A stretch of DNA of 64,000 nucleotides from Clitoria ternatea (Eukaryota; Streptophyta; Magnoliopsida; Fabales; Fabaceae): contig CM075675.1 in NCBI GenBank assembly GCA_037962975.1, positions 46,794,501 through 46,858,500 of the forward strand. Reading direction: 5' to 3'. Positions 54,952 to 64,000 of the stretch are shown here, piece after piece. The notes beneath the pieces are model-generated. The model saw only the letters and a program-made list of their open reading frames with translations. It ran no database searches and was not told where the DNA came from. Positions within the stretch are counted from its first letter, which is position 1; each line of letters opens with the position of its first letter. Position numbers and translations under genes: made by a program.

Positions 54952-57900
54952 GGGATTTTGTCCCCGAAATCAATGCACTGATTGAAAAAGATTTGGGATG
55001 CACCCGTCTCATGTCCAATTCCAATTCCCACGTACAAGTTACCCCAATACCGATGGGTGTATTTCCATCGTCAGGTCCAATTCAAAGAGTCACTCAGAAA
55101 ATACGCTCGGAGTTGTGACACGAAGCACATTATGGATTAGTTAACGAACTGGGAAGATCCAGTCGGTACGTAACACTACCGATTCTTCAATATTTGATAT
55201 GGTCCGATACATCTTGGATTAAGCTTTTGGCTCATCAATATCTGACCGACACCTTTAGTCGGTGGACTTCCAGGAATACCCAGAAGAACTTCTGTGCTTC
55301 AGTTAGCACGGCTTGCCTGAAATCACCTTTTATAGGCTCCACCACTCGGCCTCGGAATCTCTAAATTCCATCATTGCCTTTGATTAATTCCACATCTTTA
55401 CCTCTTGAGAATAACACTCGGACTGAACAAAGACTCGGTAACTCAGATTATGAACCCGAGCACGAATTAAACGAATTCCCCACTCGGATACATACTCCCT
55501 TTGGGAATCATTCACACAGAAACATACCCGTTCGAAGTCTCTCTTTCTTTATCCAGAAGTACTCTCTCTCTAGAAAAAGACCCACTCGGAAATATCATAC
55601 TTGGAGGCACCTCACTCGGAAAGACACATAACTTGGAGATACTCCAGTCGGTCAGTTGTTCAAAAATGTCTTACATCAAGCGTCTCATTCGCACAGAATT
55701 ATTCTTCACCTGGAAGTTCTTGTTTCCAACATGATTTACTCAGAAATTCTCCACTCAGATAATTCATACCGACTACTACGTCACAATATTTACTTCTTTA
55801 TACTCACCATTCGTCAGTTACAAAATCTCAGCTCTATTCGTCCTTCATCTCTAACCTTTTACCGACTTCAGAAATACAAATCATACGCCTCTTTTCTCTA
55901 AATCCGATCACTCAAGATTGGCTAACACACCTCTGTCTCCTCGACTTCACACGACCTCAACCACTAGTGCAACTCCCTGAGGTGATCAGTCTCAAAGGTT
56001 CAACACTTCGTGGTTAATCCGAGTGAAAGTCAGGTATACAGTCCAACTATCCATATCACCGATCGACATGCAACTGTTTGCATCATTATCCATTTACCTA
56101 TGCCTATTGGCAACTTCACAAAGAATTAATGTTAAAAGGAACCTACGGTGGCCAGCCATTATGATTCCCAGGTAACATTAATATCCGTGTAAAGTCCAAA
56201 CGACTTGGTAAAACCCCCCTTCGTTCCTATTATTTGCCTGCTCAACCACTTTCTAATTACTTTGTCCCATGTTCTTCATACTCCAGGTATGACATCAGAA
56301 TAAATCGAAATACCATCAATGAACGCCTTCATGAATCGACCCAAGTAATGCTGAAAGATATTGTTCATATAATTCATGAACACCGCCTGAACACTCGTCA
56401 TACCAACGGTATTACCATACTTCTAAAGTGGCTATAACCAGTCCTGAATGCCGTTTCAGGGGTATCAGAACCTTGATCCAATTTAATAGTATCCTGACTG
56501 CAAATCGATCCTGGAAAGACTGAGTCATACCATAATTGATCAACTAGATCATCAATCCTCGGTATTGGGTATTATTCCCTATAGTTAACTTACCCAATTG
56601 ATGGCAGTCAAAGTATAACTACTTCCACCACCTCTCTTCTTGACCAACAATATCGAACACTCTTGCCGGAAGGATCACCTTTCTATTTCGATAATCTATC
56701 ATTACTTTATTGGCTAATAGCCAATTTATACCAAAGATGACCTCTAATCCTTTCAGAGATAATTTCACAAGGGTTAAAATAAATCTTCTACTCTCATTCG
56801 ATACGCCATCACCTACTACTCATTCAACACCATTCCCATTTTATTCAGAACTGCCCGATAGACTCAGATCATCACCATAAGTAGCTACAGTCTCACCTGC
56901 CCGACTTATGAATTGCTGCATCCGACATATAGGATGACGTCTCATTCCCATAGGGTTACAACATTTACATAGAGTCGCTGCAAAGGTGTATGCCGCCACA
57001 ATACCTATGGTATGTAGAGTCATACCGGAACATCATACCTTACACTCTTTTCACTCATATCGACCATACTCACTCAACTAACACTAATCCACATGAGGAT
57101 TGGTGGCAATCCTCTTAAGTTTATAGTCAACATATTTACAACAACACTGACAATATGCATCATCTAGGGTACATCACGTAATAACAATCATTAAATATCA
57201 ATTACCACTACTGTAATATGGTATAATAACAATAGACTTCCGATCCTCACCAAGTAAATATCTCTTCTTTAATCATTTCATTACTCATCACCATCCATCA
57301 ATCAACTTTAAGCCTAAATGATTCACTAAACTCACTTAGGTATATAACTCAAGGTTACCATATGATTTTCAATCACTTAACAGGTTTCTGCATCGGTGAA
57401 CCTTTTCACCAATCACAAGCACACTCGGCTACCCGACTAATAACCAGTTTATCTAGTAGAAATCCGACTAGAAGAGACAGAAAACGTAGTGGAAGACTCA
57501 CCACCACGAATGAACCGATCCATTTTCTTGAAACTGGATCCTCGTACCTTCATGACCTTTTATCTCCCAACTGAAAGGTCCTCCCTAATTGTACTTCCTT
57601 GATCAGCATATCCTTGTCCACCAAGGTCGGATAATCCCGAATATCACTCGGCATAATCACTGCAAATTCTAATTCATAACCCCGCTTCATTCTTGGCACA
57701 CTTACTACTTTTAGTTCCTCACAGTAAGAAAGAGTGATAGAAATCAGAGCTCGTCCAACTTAGTAGTATGCTCGGCCATTAACACTCGGCTCTATGCCAA
57801 CCTCAAATTTCATTTCCTTTCAAATTTTCTAATTATCCGAGAAGTACTTGACAAGAAACCACTCAGAAATTCGCCCACACCAGCGACTCACTCATCGTCT

Positions 57901-58379
57901 TCATTTGTGCCTTAGCCCGAGACCACCATATCCTAGCCTATCATTCAAATGATAAGTCAACTATACCTTATGCTCCCCCGAGCACTCAGAATACTCAAAA
58001 GCTTACTCAGTTTCCCGTATCCAAACACACATCCTACCGTAATCGTGCCCTCCTTTATAAGCAGGGGAATTCCTTTTCAGGAATTTACCAAGAGTGGGAC
58101 CTGTTTCGGTCCTACTCATCAATTTAGAAAATTCCGAGAGGAAACCATCCCCTCTATCAGAACTAGTTTCCCGACCATAGAATAATTATATAATGAATAA
58201 ACACTTCACCATTAACCAACATTCTACCAGGGAGTCGGATAATTACCTCACATAAAACACAACGCCACTGGAGTGCCAAGGGAGTGATGCCAAGCTGCAC
58301 AAACAACCAGAAATACAATGCAATAAAGTGTAAAACACAATCACTCGGTTCACCCTTCCACTCGGCTCTAGAAAGAACC
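54952..58379 (-). pseudogene. Ruined gag-pol of the older gypsy element
   Basis: No long open frame remains. On minus, a degenerate zinc knuckle (CKCCNPMGMRRHPICR) is at about 56965-56920. A reverse-transcriptase core (AVFMNYMNNIFQHYLGRF) is at about 56385-56330, with the catalytic FIDD changed to FIDG near 56315. Many stops and frameshifts surround both. The order (knuckle upstream of RT on minus) is correct. The internal length of about 3.4 kb is 1.2 kb less than in the young element, so parts are deleted. Confidence 0.75.
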
Positions 58380-58391
58380 GCTCTGATACCA
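58380..58391 (-). promoter_or_regulatory. Primer binding site (initiator tRNA-Met), older gypsy element
   Basis: On minus, TGGTATCAGAGC lies two bases after the 5' LTR. It is identical to the primer site of the young gypsy element. Confidence 0.88.
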
Positions 58392-58393
58392 AA

Positions 58394-59331
58394 TGTGACA
58401 TCCCTCGTCAATTTTCTCATTTTTCCAAAATAATTTTTCACGTTTAAATAAAAATCCACTCGGTTTCAGTAAAATAACGTTTACTTTTCTTAAATACATT
58501 TCAAATAGTAAAATAATACTTAAAATAGTGAATTCCGACTGAAACCGATCGGAAATACATCCATCAATGAAACAGTTATTTAGAAACAACGAAAGAAGGA
58601 AAACAGAGTCAGGGGTCAATCGCCTAAGCGAGCCCCTGCTTCGCTTAAGCGAGTGCCGACTCGCTTGAGTGAGTGTCACTCTTAAACTTGAGCGCACAAG
58701 ACATACGAGTAAGGCCAACGAGTCAGATTTCACCCGGAAGTAGGTGCACTCAGGTATCTCTTATGGGTCACTCGGTAACAGCTTATCATTTCATCACTCA
58801 GAAAACTCTTAGCTTTCATTCACTCGGGCATTCCACGCTTGACTCATTCCTACGCTTCACTCAGAAAGGTCCGCTCGGTCACCGCTCTCTCAGGGATAAC
58901 ATAACCTCCTTCACTCGAAATCGTTATACACTTTCGTCACTCGGAATACTTATGCTCTTTCTTCACTCGGAAATATTATACTCCATTTTCACTCGGGAGT
59001 GTTCCACTCTATTTTCACTCGGATGTATTCTATTTTCACTCGGAACATTCTCCCGACTAATCTCACTCGGGACATTCTAACCTTTCACCCAGAAAGGGGG
59101 TCTCTCAGTTATTCTTCACTCGGAAAAGGAACGAGGAATTCCCACAGAGATAAAACGAACATCAAACCGACTGGTCGTCGCTCGGACAGGAATAAGTCCT
59201 CTCGGGCAAGATTCGCCTGGTAATCGACTTTGCTACAACAAACACATGAAAATTAATACCAATCATCTAACAACATAAATTCACATTGATTCATTTAACA
59301 CATCAACTCACACTTAGTTCCACACTCGGAA
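58394..59331 (-). repeat. Partial 5' LTR of the older gypsy element
   Basis: It begins TGTGACATCCCTCGTC and follows the 3' LTR up to about its position 52407, then stops at CACACTCGGAAA. The remaining 2.5 kb is absent from the window. It may lie beyond the Copia element or be deleted. Confidence 0.85.
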
Positions 59332-59425
59332 ACATATGTTTTCATGTGGAACTAAGTGTTGCACATCTTTTGGACCTGTTAATATATTCATTCACATTGA
59401 TTCATTTAACACATCAACTCACACT
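59280..59425. repeat. Rearranged gypsy-Copia junction with direct and inverted duplications
   Basis: A 35-bp piece of the gypsy LTR (59280-59314) is repeated exactly at 59391-59425. Between the copies, CACTTAGTTCCACA (59311-59324) recurs inverted at 59345-59358. This is followed at once by a 32-bp segment (59359-59390) that is the exact reverse complement of 62860-62891, near the start of the Copia 3' LTR. Copia integrase coding sequence begins right after the second direct copy. Confidence 0.88.
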
Positions 59426-59428
59426 ATG

Positions 59429-61827
59429 GTCTAGTTATAGTAGATGACTATTCAAGATATACATGGACATTGTTTCTTGCTCATAAAAATGAAGCATATC
59501 ATGCATTCAAGAAACTTGCAAGGATTATCCAAAATGAGCAAAACTCAAAAATTGCATCCATTAGAACCGATCATGGGGGAGAATTTGAAAATCAATCTTT
59601 TGAAAAGTTTTGCGAAAAACATGGTATTAATCACAACTTCTCAGCTCCTAGAACTCCACAACAAAATGGAGTAGTTGAAAGAAAGAATAGATCTTTAGTG
59701 GAGCTTGCTAGAACCATGCTAAATGAAAACAATGTTGCAAAACATTTTTGGGCCGATGCGGTAAACACCGCGTGTTATGTTATGAATAGATGTTTGATAA
59801 GGCCTATTTTAAAGAAAACCCCCTACGAGCTTTACAAAGGTAGAAAACCCAACATTGCATACTTTCATATCTTTGGATGTAAATGTTTTGTGCTCAACAA
59901 TGGAAAGGATAATCTAGGGAAGTTTGATGCAAAATCTGATGAGGCAATCTTCCTAGGATATTCTCAATCAAGTAAATGTTATAGAATTTTCAACAAACAA
60001 ACAAATACCATTGAGGAATCTATTCATGTCAAATTTGATGAAAATAGTCATAACCCTCCGAGAAAGGAAGATGTTGATGATCTTGTAGGTACCTTTCAAG
60101 AAATGAACTTACAAGACAAAGAAGAAGAAGTCAACAATGATGGAGGTGCAACACAAATTGAGAGACAACAAGATTGGGTAACATTGAAAGATCATCCCTT
60201 GGACAAAATCATTGGAGAAATAACCAAAGGGGTAAGTACTCGAAACGCCATTAGAAATGCATGCAATCACTTGGCTTTTGTATCCCAAATAGAACCCAAG
60301 AATATTGACGAAGCCATTATTGATGAACATTGGATGTTGGCCATGCAAGAAGAGTTAAACCAATTTGAAAGAAATGAAGTTTGGGAACTTGTGCCAAGAC
60401 CCAATGATCATCTAATAATAGGCACCAAATGGGTGTTTAGAAATAAGCTAGATGAAAACGGAATAATAACTAGAAACAAAGCTAGACTAGTAGCAAAGGG
60501 ATACAACCAAGAAGAAGGAATAGACTATGAAGAAACATATGCTCCCGTAGCTAGGTTAGAAGCCATTAGATTATTGCTAGCTTTTGCATGTTGTATGGAT
60601 TTCAAATTGTATCAAATGGATGTCAAAAGTGCGTTCTTAAACGGCTACATTCAAGAAGAAGTTTATGTAGATCAACCTCCCGGTTTTGAAAATCATAAAT
60701 TTCCAAACCATGTTTTCAAATTGAGAAAAGCCTTATATGGTTTGAAGCAAGCTCCAAGAGCTTGGTATGAGAGATTAAGCAAATTTCTTTTAGAACACAA
60801 CTTTGAAAGAGGAAAGGTTGATACTACATTATTTATAAAATGCAAACAAAATGACATCCTCTTGGTACAGATTTATGTAGATGACATAATATTTGGTGCT
60901 ACTAATGAAAATCTTTATCAAGAATTTGCCAAGATTATGCAGAATGAGTTTGAAATGTCCTTGATGGGAGAACTCACCTTCTTCCTTGGACTACAAATAA
61001 AACAAGCCATTGATGGAACGTTCATTAGCCAAACCAAATACTGTAAGGAACTACTTAAAAGGTTTGGAATGGACAAGGCAAATGAGATAGCTACACCAAT
61101 GAGCACATCCTGCTATCTAGACAAAGACGAAAAGGGTAAGGACATTGAAATCACCAAATATCGAGGTATGATTGGATCCTTACTATATTTAACTGCGAGT
61201 AGACCTGATATTATGTTTGCGGTATGTATGTGTGCTAAATATCAAGCATGTCCCAAAGAATCACATTTGACTGCCGTAAAAAGGATTTTGAAATATCTTG
61301 TGGGTACTCAAAGTGTTGGTTTATGGTATCCCAAAGGCGTTGAATGTAATCTTTTAGGATATTCTGATTCCGACTTTGCGGGGTGTAAGCTTGATAGAAA
61401 AAGCACTAGTGGTACATGCCATTTGCTTGGTAGTTCCCTTGTTTCTTGGCATAGCAAGAAACAAGCAAGTGTTGCATTGTCAACAGCTGAGGCAGAATAT
61501 GTAGCAGCTGGTAGTTGTTGTGCTCAAATTCTTTGGATGAGACAACAACTTCTTGATTTTGGTATTGCCTTGAATAAAGTACCCATTAAATGTGATAATA
61601 CAAGTGCCATTAACATCTCCAAGAATCCAGTAATGCACTCTAGAACCAAACACATTGAGATTAGGCATCACTTTATTAGAGATCATGTGTTAAAAGGGGA
61701 TTGTGTACTTGAACATGTAGAAACTTCTAAGCAACTAGCTGATATTTTCACAAAACCCTTGGCTAGAGAGCAATTCATTCACATAAGAAGAGAATTAGGC
61801 ATTCTTGACATGTCCAATTGTGTTTGA
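59429..61827 (+). CDS. Copia integrase-reverse transcriptase-RNase H (5'-truncated pol)
   Basis: Coding similarity starts at 59429 (GLVIVDDYSRYTWT), which holds the first catalytic D of the integrase. The first ATG in the frame is at 59470, giving 785 residues from there. In that numbering D34 and E70 complete the integrase triad with 35 residues between them. The GKFDAKSDEAIFLGYS motif at about 150-165 ends the integrase. Reverse transcriptase spans about 300-545 with YVDD at 469-472. Ty1-type RNase H spans about 625-765 with YSDSDFAGCKLDRKSTSG and STAEAEYVA. It ends with TGA at 61825-61827. The frame has no internal stop, but without gag, protease and the integrase N-terminus it cannot support transposition alone. 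Confidence 0.93.
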
Positions 61828-61911
61828 ATATTTTGTTGAATGGCATAATGCATGATATACATCACATTTCATGTTTGGAACCTTGCTGTTTGATATATTT
61901 GAAGTTTTTGA

Positions 61912-62158
61912 CTCCATAATCGATTACTTTGTTAATCCCAATCGATTACTAAGCTTCTGTTTCGAGGGTAATCGATTAAAACTCACCCATAATCGATTAC
62001 AATCATTCTGTTTTTAAGATAATCGATTATACATTATCCATAATCGATTACGAAGCTTCTGTTTCCAGTTCAAAACGTTTCCTCTTCTTCATAATCGATT
62101 ACCACATTGCCCCAATCGATTAGGACGATTCTGTTTCTAAACTAATCGATTACCACAT
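61912..62158. repeat. AATCGATTA palindrome array between pol and the PPT
   Basis: Nine copies of (T)AATCGATTA, spaced about 20-50 bp apart, many followed by a TTCTGTTT(C/T) motif. The core AATCGATT is a perfect palindrome. The same box is repeated in the 3' LTR. Confidence 0.92.
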
Positions 62159-62165
62159 TACCACA

Positions 62166-62337
62166 TTACCCTTTTGCATCTCTCTACGCTCATCTTGATC
62201 GCCGCTTCGATTGTCTTGAGAACTCCCTCCAAGAGTTTTCCATGACCGAGCAGCAACATTTTGAGATGATGCAGCAGCGCTATGAGGAGCTGGCTCACCA
62301 AATTGCAGAAATCCGCTTCTTCAACCCGGACAATTAG
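62166..62337 (+). pseudogene. Coiled-coil C-terminus of a 3' (env-like/extra) Copia ORF
   Basis: A frame of about 56 codons, ending at TAG 62335-62337. It encodes a helical, heptad-like stretch (HLDRRFDCLENSLQEF, then EQQHFEMMQQRYEELAHQIA) and ends RFFNPDN. It is much richer in GC than the sequence around it. Its position between pol and the polypurine tract fits the extra 3' ORF of SIRE-type elements, whose product has coiled coils. The frame is not open upstream through the palindrome array, so only the tail is recognisable. It could alternatively be a captured host sequence. Confidence 0.45.
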
Positions 62338-62840
62338 ATTTTTTTTTGTTATGTTGGTTTCTGTTTGTTGCTTTTCTGCATTTTGAATAAATTTACTTCT
62401 TGTATTTCCCTTTGTTATTTAATAAAAGTATCTTATTTGAGTTTATATAATTTCTCTTCACCACTCTATTTGTTTTTGATGATTACAAAGGGGGAGAAGA
62501 ATAGATGTTCATATGTTGGATAATGCTCTGATACAAAATATGAATAATTCTGAATATGCTCTGATAATATGCTCTGATAATATGCTCTGATAATATGGAT
62601 AATAGATGCCCTGTTAACAATTTGCAAAATCTTATCTGTTTGTTAAACTCTTTTTGATAGGGGGAGAATTATAGATAAGAGATAATAAACAATGGATAAA
62701 ATGAGATAAGACATTGGCTGCTGAATTGGTTTTTTGAAAATTGTCATCTGCTATAATGTAGCAGAGTTGTTTTTGCAAAAGATAAGCCTATATTATTTAA
62801 ACTAACAACCCTCAAGAGATGAACATAGTTGTCATCATCA

Positions 62841-62853
62841 AAAAGGGGGAGAA
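62841..62853 (+). promoter_or_regulatory. Polypurine tract of the Copia element
   Basis: AAAAGGGGGAGAA lies directly before the LTR start (TGTG/TGTTTGAATAT at 62854-62856). This is the usual priming site for plus-strand synthesis. Confidence 0.88.
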
Positions 62854-64000
62854 TGTGTTTGAATATATTAACAGGTCCAAAAGATGTGCAAGGATTTTGA
62901 TAATGACAAGTACTCTTGAAGAAACAATGCAAAAACAAAGACATGAAATCAGAATTGAAGAAACAGCGAAGCTAATCGATTAGGCCATAGATGCTAATCG
63001 ATTAGAAGCTTTCTGTCTTGGAAGAAATTGCATCAGAGTTGAAGATAATCGATTAAGGAAGCCACACAATCGATTAGATACTCACTGGAATTAAGATAAT
63101 CGATTGCACACTTGAGACTAATCGATTACAGCAATCAAAAATGGAATTAAATGCATCAGGCACACATGCTAATCGATTAAGAGAGCCATATAATCGATTA
63201 GGAAGCCACTGGAATTTAAGGTAATCGATTGCAAGACATGCTAATCGATTAGGATGCTGCGAAGACAAATTAAATGCATCAGATACAAGATGCTAATCGA
63301 TTACAGGTAATGAGATAATCGATTAGTTACTCTCTGACTTGAAGCTAATCGATTACAACGCGAGGGTGTAATCGATTACGATAGTGGAAAAACAGATTTA
63401 AGTGGGAAACCAGGTCATGTCTCCACCATTCTTCAAATCTCCACTAACTACAACGGCTATGAGGGACTAGGGCACTCTTCAACAGCAATCTTAGGTCTAT
63501 AAATTGAAGAGGAAGACAAGCACAAATAGATAACCAAGTAGCAACAATTCATAGCTCTATTTTTGTGCTTTGTAAGCCTATCTCTTGCATTTTTGTACTT
63601 TCAATTGTATATCCTCTCATCTTGAGAGATTAGAATTTGGAGAGCTTTTCACTTGTATATCTGCTCTATTAAGAGAGTATATTGATTGTAAACATAAACT
63701 CCAAACACACAAAGTTATTCACTCTAGGTTGAGTGGTTGTTCACTCTAGGATTGAGTGGTTACAAAGGTTGTGGACTCAACCTTTGGGATATTGTGAGAT
63801 TGAGAGATTGGGTGGGTTGCCCTTATACTTGTGAGGATTGGGTTCTTGAGTGTGGGACACTAGGAAGCCGCAATTGCTCAAAGTTGTATCTCTAATCTAC
63901 AATAGTGGAAAATCCTCTAAGTGGGTTGCTTAGAGGCGAGACGTACACCGGATTGGGTGGAACTCGTTACATCGGTTTGCAAGCTTCTCTTCCTTACTCT
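62854..64000 (+). repeat. 3' LTR of the Copia element (runs off the window)
   Basis: At least 1,147 bp. It holds 14 AATCGATT boxes at 62970-63390, then a TATA-like CTATAAATTGAAGAGG at about 63497, about 100 bp downstream of the last box, which is where the element's promoter and transcription start should be. Below that are GAGTGGTT repeats (63720-63770) and a GGTACGTC-like leader. No terminal CA was reached. Confidence 0.82.
62970..63390. repeat. AATCGATT palindrome array in the LTR U3 region
   Basis: Fourteen boxes, mostly CTAATCGATTA or ATAATCGATTA, at roughly 20-50 bp intervals. They are interspersed with GCATCAGA(C/T)ACA... and CACTGGAATT segments that are themselves repeated. The array lies directly upstream of the TATA-like site. 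Confidence 0.92.

Larger units (their letters stand above)
51471..59331 (-). mobile_element. Older Ty3/gypsy element, 5' LTR truncated, internal region decayed
   Basis: The 3' LTR (51471-54935) and the partial 5' LTR (58394 to about 59331) bracket a 3.46-kb internal region. A tRNA-iMet primer site (58380-58391) and a polypurine tract (54936-54951) are in the right places for minus orientation. The LTR termini are TGTGACA...GGGATGTTACA. By eye the two LTRs differ by about 3% over their shared 0.9 kb, mostly C/T and G/A changes. The internal region is shorter than a normal gag-pol and riddled with stops. The 5' LTR is cut by the Copia junction at about 59331. Confidence 0.88.
59391..64000 (+). 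mobile_element. 5'-truncated SIRE/Maximus-like Ty1/copia element
   Basis: Integrase (from its first catalytic aspartate), RT and RNase H are in one open frame. They are followed by a 1-kb non-pol region, a polypurine tract (62841-62853) and a 3' LTR that starts TGTTTGAATATATTAACAGG and runs past the window end. The 5' LTR, gag, protease and the integrase HHCC domain are missing. A long pol-to-PPT interval with a coiled-coil coding remnant is characteristic of SIRE/Maximus elements, which carry an extra 3' ORF; this assignment is from memory. Pol is open although the element is truncated, which suggests a fairly young insertion or recent rearrangement. Confidence 0.88.

Noticed and set aside
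62970..63390. AATCGATT boxes as a recombination or att site
   Set aside because: They are many, irregularly spaced and confined to one Copia element, so a family-specific array is the simpler reading.
1..64000. tRNA, rRNA or snoRNA genes
   Set aside because: I looked for cloverleaf A/B-box combinations and conserved rRNA words and saw none. The tRNA-like words found are only retroelement primer sites.

Overview
This window is plant nuclear DNA: AT-rich, intron-containing, and filled with plant LTR retrotransposons and DNA transposons. An RPP13-like CC-NB-ARC-LRR gene, a SIRE/Maximus-like Copia element studded with AATCGATT boxes, and Tekay/Del-like Ty3 elements with 3.1 kb LTRs suggest a legume, probably tribe Phaseoleae. 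The species is inference. Only one clearly intact host gene is present, the 60S ribosomal protein gene RPL5. A second host gene, a CNL disease-resistance gene, is frameshifted. Most of the rest is nested mobile DNA.

Layout. 1-3.1 kb: AT-rich sequence with one MITE-like element and a GC-richer block that looks like an LTR leader. 3.16-6.98 kb (-): CNL gene, one intron, broken by a 7-bp frameshift between NB-ARC and LRR. 7.42-14.13 kb: decayed hAT element with an 8-bp target duplication, into which a solo LTR (10.70-13.75 kb) has inserted. 15.43-26.28 kb (-): nearly intact Ty3/gypsy element with LTRs differing at only a few bases and a gag-pol frame interrupted by one stop codon. 26.3-30.9 kb: DNA element with very long inverted repeats, split by a second solo LTR (27.63-30.47 kb) of the same gypsy family. 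33.17-35.02 kb (-): RPL5, nine exons, one GC-AG intron. 35.76-36.19 kb: Stowaway-like MITE. 36.63-41.85 kb: PIF/Harbinger element with two dead genes and a captured uridine kinase fragment. 42-49.2 kb: decayed CACTA transposase containing a younger non-autonomous CACTA element with a perfect TTA target duplication (44.17-46.48 kb). 51.47-59.33 kb (-): an older gypsy element with 3.5 kb LTRs full of CACTCGG motifs and a ruined internal region. 59.39 kb to the end (+): 5'-truncated SIRE-like Copia element with an open pol frame, 3' palindrome arrays and a 3' LTR that runs off the window.

How it fits together. The host genes are islands among layers of insertions, and the order of insertion can be read from the nesting: solo LTRs sit inside the hAT and long-TIR elements, a small CACTA inside a large CACTA, and Copia joined to a gypsy LTR. 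The same gypsy family appears three times: two older solo LTRs on + and one very young full copy on -. The exon structures, target duplications, PBS/PPT sites and LTR comparisons were read by eye from the sequence; family assignments rest on remembered motifs and were not searched.
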